Source: JBAZOO01 sp041648735
Lineage (GTDB): Bacteria > Verrucomicrobiota > Lentisphaeria > Oligosphaerales > CAITYL01
Direction of reading: 5' to 3'
Length of the DNA stretch: 27,041 nt
Assembly: GCA_041648735.1 (NCBI GenBank)
Contig: JBAZOO010000041.1
Span: forward strand, 1 to 27,041
Positions within the stretch are counted from its first letter, which is position 1. The number at the start of each line of letters is the position of its first letter. The notes beneath the pieces were generated by a model. It saw only the letters and a program-made list of their open reading frames with translations. It made no database searches and was not told where the DNA came from. The translations under genes were made by a program, and so were the position numbers. This document shows positions 16,782 to 24,822 of this stretch, piece by piece.

Positions 16782-19700
16782 ATGTTTCGGATCGCGACCT
16801 TGATCGGAGCGGCATTGGCCCTGGCGCTGGCGCCGGCTTGGGGGCAACCGGCCTCGGCTGCCACCAAGATGGATTTCGAGGCGGCCGCGCCGCTCCCCGC
16901 CGGCTGGGCCAGCCAAGGGGACGTTGCCATTGACCGGGAAACGGCCTTCAAGGGGGCGCAGTCCCTGCGGTTGCAACGCGCGGCCGCGGCGGTGGAGAAG
17001 CCCTGTGCCGTCACCGGCACGCCCTTCGCGGTGACGCCCGGCGTCTGGAAGTTCGACCTGGCCGCCAGGAGCGAGCTGACGTCGCCGGACAGCTCGTTCA
17101 ATGGCGTCGTGGCCCTGGAGTGGCTCGACGGCGCCGGCCAGGTGCTCGCCAGCGTCACCTTGGCCGACCTCTACGGGCAGAGGAACTGGCAGCCAGTCAG
17201 CCGGCGGCTGGAGGCTCCCGAGGGGGCGGTGGCCGCCCGCTTCCAGGTGCGGCTGAACAAGGCGTCGGGGCGGTTCTGGGTTGACGAGCTGGCGGCCGGC
17301 TTCGTCGCGGCCGTGGCGAAGACGGACCGCCGCCTCGACCGCATCTTGTTTGCCACGGCCCAGATGGGCAACCTGCTGTTCCCGGAGGACCAGCGGACCG
17401 TGGCCGTGAGCGTGGTGGCGCTCAAGCCGCTGGCGACGACCCAGCGCGAACTGTCCTACGTGCTGCGCGACTACTGGGGCGCCGAGTGCGCCGCCGCGGG
17501 CAAGGTGGCGCTGGGCGCCGCCAGGCCGGACGGGAAAAAACTGGTCTATGAGGCCGTGATTGACCTCGGCGCCGCGCCGCTGGAGACCGGGCGCTACTAC
17601 GAACTCCACGCCGAGGTCGCCCAGCCGGGCGACGAGCCGTTCCGCAATTACACATCCCTGGCAATTCTCCCCAAGCCGGTGACGAAAAATTACCAGCCCG
17701 AAGAGATCCCCTTCACCAGCCGCAACTGGGAGGGCAACATCGGCGAATTCTTCCACCTCGCCGACCGCCTCGGCGTGCGCATCTCCAACGTCTGGAGCGG
17801 CTGGGCGGCCACGCCGCCGTACACCCTGACGCCGGGACGGATGGACCTCTGCGAGAAGCTAGGGATGGGGGTGATCGCCGGCTGCCCCACCTCCGCCTGG
17901 GAGCGCCACGCCCCCGGCCATGAAAAGTACAACGACACCGCCCTGCGCCAGGGCGTGCGCAACTGGCTCAAGGCCTACGGCCACGTGCGGCCGATGTTCT
18001 TCTCCCTCGGCAACGAGCCGCCGGTGCTGGAGGATCGGCTGCCGGCGAATGTCGCGGCCTACAAGTCCGTCTATGAAGAGGTGAAGAAGCTCGATCCGGG
18101 CGTCACGGTGATCGCCACCTCGGTCGGGCCGGTGGAGGAGTTCTTCAAGGCCGGCTTCCACCAGTACTGCGACTGGGTGGACTTCCACGCCTACTCGGAC
18201 TGGCGGGAAATCCGCGGCGCGTTCCAGGAGTACGACCGGCTCTTCGCCAAGTACGGCCACCGGAAGCCGGTCTGCTCCACCGAGATCGGCTTGAACAGCC
18301 AGGGGCTGGCCCGGCAGACCGTGGCCGCGGCCATGATCAAGAAAATCACCAGCTTCTTCGCCTGCGGCGGCGTCAGCATCTCCTGGTTCGACCTGGGCTA
18401 TCCCGACCCCGACCTCAAGCTGGCCGAAGATTCCACCACGGCGCACAATGTCTTCGACTGCCGCTATGCGCGCTACTGCCCGAAGCTCGACGCGATCGCC
18501 TACTACAACCTGATCAACGGCATCTGCGTGAAGAAGCCCGTGGCGGACAAGCTCTATGACGCGGACACCTACGCCTTCCTCTTCCGCGACCGCGACGGCC
18601 ATTGCCTGCAAGTGCTCTGGAAGGAGAAGGGCCGCCGGGACGCCTTTGTCCCCCTGCCGGGCGTGGGCAAGGTGACGGCAATTGACATTGACGGCCGCCG
18701 CGGCGAACTCGACGCCGGCGGCCAGGGGCTGACGCTCACCATCAATGAAGACCCGCTGCTGCTGCTTTACGACTCGGCCACCGCCCCGCTGGCCGAACGC
18801 CTGGGCGCGCCGGCGGCGCGCTTGGCGGCGCTGCCCGAAGGTGTCGTCAAGGGCGGGGAGACGACGCTGGAAGTGCTGCTGGCGGCGGGCGTGCCGGCCG
18901 AGGCTGTCGAGCTGACGGCGCCGGCGGCCTGGGAGATCAGCAAGGGATCGGCCGCCAGCCGGGAGGCCGGCGTTTCGACGCTGCCCTTCCGCCTCCATCT
19001 CCCCGACAGCACCGCGGCGCGCGAAGGCGACCTGCGCGTCCGGATCACGGACGGCAAGGGCGGCCATTGTGGCGAGCTGCGGGCGCGCCTCCCGGTCACC
19101 GGCCGCGTCGCGGCCCGTCTGGCGCCCGAGCCCGTGATTGGCGACCAGCCGGCGGGGGTGCGCCTGATCCTTCAGAACTACGCCAATGAAAAGCAGGAGG
19201 TCGCCTGGCGGCTGGCCCTGGCCAGCGAGATCCCGATGCTCAACGGCCGGGCCGATAACCGGGCGCCCATTGTCCCCACGGCCTACTTTGCCGAGCTGGC
19301 CGAAGGCAGCAAGACCCTTGACGCCAAGGGAACCGCCGAGATCGTGGTGCCGCTGGCCGGCGTGGATCCGCTGAATGTCTATCGCGTCAAGGCCAGCGTC
19401 AGCGACGCTTCGGGGCGGGCCGTCACCACCGAGCGCTTCATGGCCGGCTTCCTGCGGGTGCCCCATGCCAAGTCCGCGATCAAGCTCGACGGTTCCATGG
19501 CCGAGCCCGACTGGCAGACCGCCCCCGTCGCCAACCTGAACGAGGCCCGGCAGTATTTCGCCTTTGGCCCCGAGGTGAAGTGGAAGGGGCCGGCGGATCT
19601 TTCCGGCACCGTGCAATTCCTCTGGGATGAGAAATGCCTGTATGTCGGGGTGAAGGCGGCCGACGATGTCTTTGCCAACCGCAACGTGGACGGTGACCTT

Positions 19701-20090
19701 TGGGCGGGCGACGGCTTGCAGTTCCTGGCGGATCCGGCGCGCGACAAGGCCGACAAGCCCGGCAAGTACGACATCGCCGTGGCCATCACGAAGAAAGGCC
19801 CCCAGGCGTGGTGCTACCTCTCGGCCGACGCCGGCGCTCCGTCCGGCGAGGCCAAGGACATCATCGTCTCCGCCAAGCGGCGCAATGCCGGCCGGGGCGA
19901 CATCTCCTACGTGGTCGCCATTCCCTGGTCGCGCCTCGCCCCGTTCAAGCCGGCGGTGGGCGCGAACCTGGGGCTGGGCGTCGTGCTCAACGAGGACGAC
20001 GGCGGCGGCCGCGTGGCCTACCTGGGTTGGCTCTGCGATGTCCAAACCAAGCAGGTGGACACCGTGGGCGACTTGATCCTCGCGCCGTAG
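16782..20090 (+). CDS. Large secreted GH-A clan glycosidase-like protein with CBM9/DOMON C-terminus
   Basis: 1102 residues. A Sec signal peptide (about 1-26, MFRIATLIGAALALALAPAW then ASA) leads to an N-terminal beta-sandwich, probably carbohydrate-binding (about 29-185). After a second beta-rich segment comes a TIM-barrel region (about 330-600). It has FFSLGNEPP, with the presumed acid/base Glu412, and VCSTEIGLN, with the presumed nucleophile Glu501; this NE...E arrangement is typical of clan GH-A (families such as GH5, GH39). A long beta-rich stretch follows, and from about 895 a CBM9/DOMON-like module (AIKLDGSMAEPDWQ, WDEKCLYVGVKAADD, GDGLQFLADP, YVVAIPWSRL) completes the protein. The start is fixed by AAGGAG (16769-16774), seven bases before the ATG. 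Exact GH family and substrate are not determinable here. It faces the esterase-lacZ pair divergently and likely acts outside the cytoplasmic membrane. Confidence 0.85.
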   Translation: MFRIATLIGAALALALAPAWGQPASAATKMDFEAAAPLPAGWASQGDVAIDRETAFKGAQSLRLQRAAAAVEKPCAVTGTPFAVTPGVWKFDLAARSELTSPDSSFNGVVALEWLDGAGQVLASVTLADLYGQRNWQPVSRRLEAPEGAVAARFQVRLNKASGRFWVDELAAGFVAAVAKTDRRLDRILFATAQMGNLLFPEDQRTVAVSVVALKPLATTQRELSYVLRDYWGAECAAAGKVALGAARPDGKKLVYEAVIDLGAAPLETGRYYELHAEVAQPGDEPFRNYTSLAILPKPVTKNYQPEEIPFTSRNWEGNIGEFFHLADRLGVRISNVWSGWAATPPYTLTPGRMDLCEKLGMGVIAGCPTSAWERHAPGHEKYNDTALRQGVRNWLKAYGHVRPMFFSLGNEPPVLEDRLPANVAAYKSVYEEVKKLDPGVTVIATSVGPVEEFFKAGFHQYCDWVDFHAYSDWREIRGAFQEYDRLFAKYGHRKPVCSTEIGLNSQGLARQTVAAAMIKKITSFFACGGVSISWFDLGYPDPDLKLAEDSTTAHNVFDCRYARYCPKLDAIAYYNLINGICVKKPVADKLYDADTYAFLFRDRDGHCLQVLWKEKGRRDAFVPLPGVGKVTAIDIDGRRGELDAGGQGLTLTINEDPLLLLYDSATAPLAERLGAPAARLAALPEGVVKGGETTLEVLLAAGVPAEAVELTAPAAWEISKGSAASREAGVSTLPFRLHLPDSTAAREGDLRVRITDGKGGHCGELRARLPVTGRVAARLAPEPVIGDQPAGVRLILQNYANEKQEVAWRLALASEIPMLNGRADNRAPIVPTAYFAELAEGSKTLDAKGTAEIVVPLAGVDPLNVYRVKASVSDASGRAVTTERFMAGFLRVPHAKSAIKLDGSMAEPDWQTAPVANLNEARQYFAFGPEVKWKGPADLSGTVQFLWDEKCLYVGVKAADDVFANRNVDGDLWAGDGLQFLADPARDKADKPGKYDIAVAITKKGPQAWCYLSADAGAPSGEAKDIIVSAKRRNAGRGDISYVVAIPWSRLAPFKPAVGANLGLGVVLNEDDGGGRVAYLGWLCDVQTKQVDTVGDLILAP

Positions 20091-20095
20091 GCGAG

Positions 20096-20181
20096 CCCTT
20101 GGGGACGCCCTTGGAGCCCTTGGTGACAGGCAAATTCGCCATCGGCCCGCCTTTTCCCAACGGGCGGGCGGATTTGCCGTC
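20096..20181. repeat. Degenerate REP-like element with imperfect hairpin
   Basis: Three CCCTTGG units (20096, 20108, 20117) lead into CTTGGTGACAGGCAAATTCGCC. This is one or two substitutions away from the array sequence CTTGGGGACAGGCAACATTGCC near 26 kb over most of its length. GGCAAAT (20129-20135) pairs with ATTTGCC (20172-20178), and the pairing extends outward (GAC with GTC, one bulge) and inward (CGCC with GGCG). No T-run follows, so it is unlikely to be an intrinsic terminator. It is in the 264-bp gap between the GH-A and GH78 genes, the usual setting for REP-type palindromes. Confidence 0.6.
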
Positions 20182-20205
20182 ATCGAAATCGGAATCGGGA
20201 TCGGA
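20182..20205 (+). repeat. Hexanucleotide micro-repeat
   Basis: Four consecutive hexamers, ATCGAA, ATCGGA, ATCGGG and ATCGGA, followed by the related ACGGGATCC. It starts directly after the hairpin and is non-coding. The remainder of this gap (20215-20354) shows only a weak promoter-like pair, TTGTCT (20259-20264) and TACATA (20282-20287) with 17 bp between, which might serve the GH78 gene. Confidence 0.6.
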
Positions 20206-20354
20206 ACGGGATCCAAGAACGGCCGATGCCGATTGCATGGAGCAGCCCCCAGGCCCGTTTGTCTTGCACTCGGTTGCGGTTTACATACAGCTTGCGGCCC
20301 ATGGCTGAGAGTTCACGGCTTACAGTGTGCAAAAGTCCATTGGAGCCTCTCGCC

Positions 20355-23072
20355 ATGAGCCAGAAATTGTTTGCGAAGTCCGCACGCTGGATTTGGAGCG
20401 CCGGCGATCCGGCCGCCTACCAGGAATACGTCTGCTTCCAGAAAGGCTTCACCGTCGGCGCCGCCGCCGTGGCGGCCGTCCGGAAGGGCGGCCGCGCCAC
20501 GCTGCGGCTCACCGCGGAATCCTATTACCAGGCCTGGCTGAACGGCCACGTCATTGGCCACGGCCCGGCCAAGGCCGCCGAAGGCAAACGGTCGGTGGAC
20601 GAACATGAGGTCGGCGCCCTGCTCGCGGCTGGGGAGAACCGGCTGGAAATCCTGGTGCTGGGCAACGGCGTGGGGACGATGACCACCTGCCCGGCCGACG
20701 CCGGGCTGATCTTCCAGGTCGAGCTTGACGGCCAGACCGTCGCCGTCAGCGACAAAACCACCTTGGCGCAGCCGGATCCGCGGCGCCGCCGGCGGACGGT
20801 GCGCCGCTGGATGCTGCCCTGCCTGGAGGATGTGGATGCCGCCGCGGCCGCCGGGGCGTGGCAGCCGGCGTGCGAACTCCGCAAGCCGGTGGAGCTATAC
20901 CCCCGGCGCGTGCCGCTGCCGGCGCGCGAGCCGATCTTCCCCCAGCGCCTGGTCGCCGCCGAGGCCGTGCGGCCGCCGAACTTTTCGTGCAGCCTGCGCC
21001 TGAAGCCGTACCTGACCAGCCCCAAGGAGGCGCGGCGCTGCAACATCCACCAGGCCCCGGCCTGGGTCGTCACCGACATTCTCTCGCCCGTGGCCCAGGA
21101 AATGCGGTTCACCCCGACGCTGGGCAGCCTGGAATGGCACTGCAATGGCCAGCGGCTCTTTGCCGGCTCGGGCTGGGCGCCGTGGGATCCGGCCACGGCC
21201 GCGCCGGCCGTCCGCCTGAAAAAGGGGGCCAACCGCCTGGTCGGCGTGCATGGCCGCGACCATTTCGAGGAGATCAACCTCTGCGCCTTCGTGGAAACGC
21301 CGGTGCGGGCGGTCAACCCCTTCGGCGCCGGCGCGTTCCAGGTCATCCCCTTGGCGGGCGTGCCGCCGAAGGCCGCGGACCTGGCCGCGCCGGACTGGGC
21401 GGCGCTGCGGACGGCCATGCCGGAAATGAATCCGGAGCATTCGTTCGGGGACGGGAATGCCTTTGACCTGGCGCTCGGCGCGGAGGTGCTCCGCGAGCTG
21501 GCGATCCCTTTCACCAACCCGCTCGAACTGCCCGCCACCCCTGCCGGCGAAGCCGTGCGCGTCATTCTCGACCTGGGCGTGCTCCACAACGGCTGGCTGG
21601 CGTTCACGGCCACCGGCCCCGCCGCCGGCAAACTGGTCATTGCCGGCCTGGAAGCGCTCGATGACGGGCCGCCGCGCCGCCTCCAGTGGCCCGCCGGCAG
21701 CAACAATGCGCTGATTTACCGCCTGCGGGAGGGACGGCAGATTTTCGAAAGCTTCCTGCCCTACGGCGTGCGCCACCTCGTCGTGCAGTACAGCGGCCCG
21801 GCGCCGCTGCGGCTGGAGGGGCTGCGCCTGCTCACCGCCAACTGCGGCAGCCGCCGGCGCGGCGCCTTCCTCTCTTCGGAGCCGCTGCTCAACGGCGTCT
21901 ACCAGATTTCCACCCAAGCCATCCTCTCCGCCACCGACGACACCTACACCGACTGCCCGACCTTCGAGCAGGTCAACTGGAACTTCGACAACCGCATGTC
22001 CGCCCTCACCGACGCCGGCACCTGCGGCAACTGGGAGGTCATGCGCAACAGCATCGAACTCTTCACCGAAGACCCGGCCTATCCGGGGCTGGTGCGCAGC
22101 CAGTACCCCAGCGCCTGGGACAACCGCATCCCGATGTGGTCATTCCATTGGATCTTCCTCTGCCTGGACCATTACCGGCTCACCGGCGACGCCGCGTTCA
22201 CCCGGCGCATCTTCCCCCAGGTCGCCGCGGGCATCGAGGAGGGGCTGGGCATGGTCGGGCCGCACGGCCTGCTCGAATGGCCGCCGGGGCCGGACACCTG
22301 GCATTTCGTCGAATGGGGGCATGGCCGCGACGACGACCATGCCGTGGTCAGCGCCGAACAGGCCGGCTTTGCCGGGGCCATCGCCACCGCCGCGGAACTC
22401 GGCCGCGTCGTCGGCGCCGACGAGGCCCTGCTCGCCCGCTGGGGCCGCGCCCGCGCCGCCCTCCTCCGGGCCCTTCGCCGCCAGCTCTGGGATCCCCGGC
22501 GCGATGCCTTCCGCGACAGCCTCCATGAGGACGGCACCCCCTCCGCCGTCGCCAGCCAGGCCTCCAACGCCGCCCTGGCCCTCTACGGCGCCGGCGGCCA
22601 GCCTTGGGCACGCCGGCTCGCGCGGCGGATCTGCGCCAACGACCAGCAGCTCCTGCCCTACCAGAGCCCCGTCGGCTCCTATTACGTGCTGGAACTGCTC
22701 GACCGCTTCGGCAAAGTCGAGGAACTCTTCGCCGTCATCCGCCGCCGCTGGGGACAGATGCTCCTGGCCGGCGACACCACGACCTGGGAGCACTTCGGCG
22801 AATTCGGCCATGCCGGCTGGCCCACCCGCAGCCGCTGCCATCCCTTCGCCTCCTACGTCACCAAGTATTTCGTCAAATACCTGCTGGGCATCGAGGCGCT
22901 GGCGCCCGGCTTCCAGCGGGTGCGCATCCGGCCGCGGCCGCCCCGTGGCCTGGCGCGCTGCCAGGGTGCCATCCCCACGCCCCACGGCCTGCTCCGCGTC
23001 GCCTGGGAACGGGATGCCAGGGGCCGCGTCCAGTGCCGCTGGGCGGCGCCGGCCGGCGTCACCGTCGCCTGA
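20355..23072 (+). CDS. GH78 alpha-L-rhamnosidase-like protein
   Basis: 905 residues. The GH78 pattern is visible: an N-terminal jelly-roll region (YYQAWLNGHVIGHGPAK), a second beta-domain, a six-hairpin barrel and a C-terminal beta-sandwich (FQRVRIRPRPP). The segment YTDCPTFEQVNWNFDNRM aligns with the canonical DCPxRExxGW general-acid motif and keeps the acid as Glu538, but the flanking arginines are Phe and Gln. The second active-site region TTWEHFGE has Glu812, followed by SRCHPFASYVTKYFVKYLLGI, a typical GH78 ending. GH78 enzymes release L-rhamnose from pectin side chains, glycosides or gellan-like polymers. There is no signal peptide, so it is probably cytoplasmic. GGAG (20342-20345) is nine bases from the ATG. 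An IS4-type transposase fragment begins directly after its stop codon. Because of the altered motif, specificity for another deoxy-sugar is possible. Confidence 0.85.
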   Translation: MSQKLFAKSARWIWSAGDPAAYQEYVCFQKGFTVGAAAVAAVRKGGRATLRLTAESYYQAWLNGHVIGHGPAKAAEGKRSVDEHEVGALLAAGENRLEILVLGNGVGTMTTCPADAGLIFQVELDGQTVAVSDKTTLAQPDPRRRRRTVRRWMLPCLEDVDAAAAAGAWQPACELRKPVELYPRRVPLPAREPIFPQRLVAAEAVRPPNFSCSLRLKPYLTSPKEARRCNIHQAPAWVVTDILSPVAQEMRFTPTLGSLEWHCNGQRLFAGSGWAPWDPATAAPAVRLKKGANRLVGVHGRDHFEEINLCAFVETPVRAVNPFGAGAFQVIPLAGVPPKAADLAAPDWAALRTAMPEMNPEHSFGDGNAFDLALGAEVLRELAIPFTNPLELPATPAGEAVRVILDLGVLHNGWLAFTATGPAAGKLVIAGLEALDDGPPRRLQWPAGSNNALIYRLREGRQIFESFLPYGVRHLVVQYSGPAPLRLEGLRLLTANCGSRRRGAFLSSEPLLNGVYQISTQAILSATDDTYTDCPTFEQVNWNFDNRMSALTDAGTCGNWEVMRNSIELFTEDPAYPGLVRSQYPSAWDNRIPMWSFHWIFLCLDHYRLTGDAAFTRRIFPQVAAGIEEGLGMVGPHGLLEWPPGPDTWHFVEWGHGRDDDHAVVSAEQAGFAGAIATAAELGRVVGADEALLARWGRARAALLRALRRQLWDPRRDAFRDSLHEDGTPSAVASQASNAALALYGAGGQPWARRLARRICANDQQLLPYQSPVGSYYVLELLDRFGKVEELFAVIRRRWGQMLLAGDTTTWEHFGEFGHAGWPTRSRCHPFASYVTKYFVKYLLGIEALAPGFQRVRIRPRPPRGLARCQGAIPTPHGLLRVAWERDARGRVQCRWAAPAGVTVA

Positions 23073-23267
23073 CGCCGCGCGTTCACTCCTTGGAGCCACA
23101 CGGTGTCCCTGATGTTCGCGCCGATTTCCCCTGCCCTGAGCCTGAACGATGTCTGCGACACCCTGGAGAACCACGGCGGTGTGCTGACGACGATCCGGCA
23201 TGCGGCACCGCCAAGCCGGAACGGGCTCTCCCACGCGAACCGGGAGCGCAACGCCGAGCATCGGCGC
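23073..23267 (+). pseudogene. IS4-type transposase fragment
   Basis: Read in frame, the DNA after the GH78 stop encodes AFTPWSHTVSLMF, then ALSLNDVCDTLENHGGVLTT and PPSRNGLSHANRERNAE. These match in order the N-terminal region of IS4-type DDE transposases (FTPWSHVVALLF, ALSLNDVCDAL, PPSRNxLSHAN). The preceding N-terminal residues and the whole catalytic domain are missing, and after about 23267 the frame becomes arginine-rich noise. The first codons lie within six bases of the GH78 TGA and in the same frame, so GH78 read-through would enter this remnant. It is a relic of an insertion whose ends are lost. The remaining 167 bp to 23434 hold only a 13-bp-period TGGGGTTGCGG duplication (23287 and 23300). 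Confidence 0.75.
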
Positions 23268-23434
23268 CGGACACGCGCGGCGCCGCTGGGGTTGCGGCGT
23301 GGGGTTGCGGTGCGGAGTCCGCAAAATGGATTGGGCCTGCGGCGCGGGGACGCCGGGAGCAAACGCTTCCCCAAATCCCCACAAAAAAGTTCTCAAAACC
23401 CATGGCTGGCACCCACCCCGGCCAGGCGGCGGGG

Positions 23435-24724
23435 TCAGCCGCGGGGATGGAACGCATCGATCTCGCGGCGGGCGATCTCGACCGCGCGCCGCGCCTTGCC
23501 CAGGTCGCCGTGCAGCGAGTAGACGTCGCGCACCACAAACTCGACGGGCAGCTCCAGCCCGGCCGTGATCTCGAGGGTGTTGCGGATTTCCGCCGCCCAC
23601 GCCGCCTCGTTGAGTTCAACGCCGACCCCGAGCAGGTTCGGATCCGGCTTGCGCGAGAAGACGATCCCCTTCCCCGCCAGCCGCTCCGCCATCAACCGCT
23701 GATCCGCCCAGCGGGAGATGGAGACCGCCTTGAGGTTGGGCAGCTTGGCGAGCGAGGTGTCCCAGATCGGGTCGGCCGGCTCGCAGCAGCCCCAGTAGAC
23801 CAGGCCGAACTGCGCGGCGAGTTCCTGGTAGTAGGGGAAGCAGAACTCGTGGAACAGTTCGGGCGAGACCCCCACCGTTTCCTGGCTGTCCATGCCCGCC
23901 CACATGTCCGACAGCTTGGCCTGCCCCGGGGCGACCGGGCGCCGCGGCAGCAGCGTGGTGAAGTTGAAGCAGGTGCCGCAGGTGCATTGGTTGCCGTTGT
24001 TGAGCACCAGCAGCCCTTCCGCCTCGGCCCAGCGCGACATCCGCAGGGCGTTGTCGCAAAGCAGGCGCATGACCCCATGGAGCTGCTCCGGGCAGTCGTA
24101 CATCGCCAGGAAAAAGGTCTCCATGCTCATCAGCCGCATCAGCCGCTGGGTGAGGCTGCAATTCGCATAGACGCCGGAGCGGATGACGACCGGCAGGATG
24201 TCGCCAAAGCTCTCCTCCAGGAACGCCTTCTCCGCCAGCGTCCCCTCCCGGTCCACCCCGAAGCGGGCCGGCTTGACCATGGCGAAGCCATCCCGCCCCA
24301 AGTCCTTGATCGGGCAGTCGAAATGGTAGCCGGTGACCACCCCTTCGGCGTCCTTGACGTATTCGGTCTTGATCTCGATGCCGAACTCGTCGTGCCAGAC
24401 ATGCCAGCCCATGTCCAGAGTGCCGGGGCAGACATGGTCGTCAGCGAGGATCTCGTGATGCCGGATGTGGCGGAGGAAATTGGTCTCGAGCCGGCGGCCG
24501 TACTCGCTCTGGCAGCGGTAGAGGGTGGCGGGCAGGAAATCGCGGTCGAAGGTCCAGCTCTCGATGGCGAACGGCGGGCGGGCGCCGGGGCGGGCGTCGT
24601 TCACCTCCAGCCACAGCCGCTGCCGCTCGCGCATGACCGGCAGCGCGGCGATTTCGGCCTGCCGCCGGGCCAGCTCGCGAAGATAAATCCGTTCGGCGGG
24701 TGGGAGGGAGTAGGCCATGGTCAT
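23435..24724 (-). CDS. Uroporphyrinogen decarboxylase (URO-D)-like protein
   Basis: 429 residues. It resembles the URO-D/MtaA-like superfamily proteins that are abundant in PVC and gut bacteria and often lie beside sugar-degradation genes; these are not heme enzymes and their substrates are mostly unknown. Supporting segments are DFLPATLYRCQSEYGRRLETNF, a central helical part, YYQELAAQFGLVYWGCCEPAD (the H/GC metal-site-like turn of the superfamily), LKAVSISRWADQRLMAERL and a final KARRAVEIARREIDAF. Eight or so cysteines, including QCTCGTC and GCCEP, could bind metal, consistent with corrinoid- or zinc-linked methyl transfer, but this is inference. Two in-frame ATGs (24724 and 24718) are possible starts, with only a weak purine-rich site upstream. 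It is divergent from the AraC regulator and shares its promoter region, a common sign of direct regulation. Confidence 0.75.
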   Translation of the reverse strand: MTMAYSLPPAERIYLRELARRQAEIAALPVMRERQRLWLEVNDARPGARPPFAIESWTFDRDFLPATLYRCQSEYGRRLETNFLRHIRHHEILADDHVCPGTLDMGWHVWHDEFGIEIKTEYVKDAEGVVTGYHFDCPIKDLGRDGFAMVKPARFGVDREGTLAEKAFLEESFGDILPVVIRSGVYANCSLTQRLMRLMSMETFFLAMYDCPEQLHGVMRLLCDNALRMSRWAEAEGLLVLNNGNQCTCGTCFNFTTLLPRRPVAPGQAKLSDMWAGMDSQETVGVSPELFHEFCFPYYQELAAQFGLVYWGCCEPADPIWDTSLAKLPNLKAVSISRWADQRLMAERLAGKGIVFSRKPDPNLLGVGVELNEAAWAAEIRNTLEITAGLELPVEFVVRDVYSLHGDLGKARRAVEIARREIDAFHPRG

Positions 24725-24822
24725 GGAGCTTCGGTTTCCTGATGATCTTGCGCTTGCGGAATTCGCCGTGGCGATAATATTCCAGCGAAATCCCACCGTG
24801 GCAACCGCCCAATCTTGCGAAA
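24725..24822. promoter_or_regulatory. Divergent control region with ATCTTGCG direct repeats
   Basis: This 98-bp gap separates the URO-D-like gene from the AraC gene. It has an exact 8-bp direct repeat, ATCTTGCG, at 24745-24752 and 24812-24819, 67 bp apart; these are candidate half-sites for the neighbouring AraC protein. Between them lies GATAATATT (24773-24781), whose plus-strand GATAAT could be a -10 for the AraC gene with TTGCGC (24748-24753) as a distant -35 (19 bp). The same AT-rich core could serve the minus strand as TATTAT. The downstream repeat sits a few bases before the AraC ATG, where binding could give autorepression. Confidence 0.4.

Noticed and set aside
20125..20181. Rho-independent terminator after the GH-A gene
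   Set aside because: The hairpin is real but neither strand has a T-run after it, and its sequence resembles the repeat family instead.
17859..20216. 785-codon open frame on the minus strand
   Set aside because: It is antisense to the GH-A/CBM9 gene, which has a signal peptide, a Shine-Dalgarno and catalytic motifs.
22604..24742. 712-codon plus-strand frame spanning the GH78 end and the URO-D-like gene
   Set aside because: It overlaps GH78 out of frame and runs antisense to the URO-D-like gene; it shows no recognisable domain.
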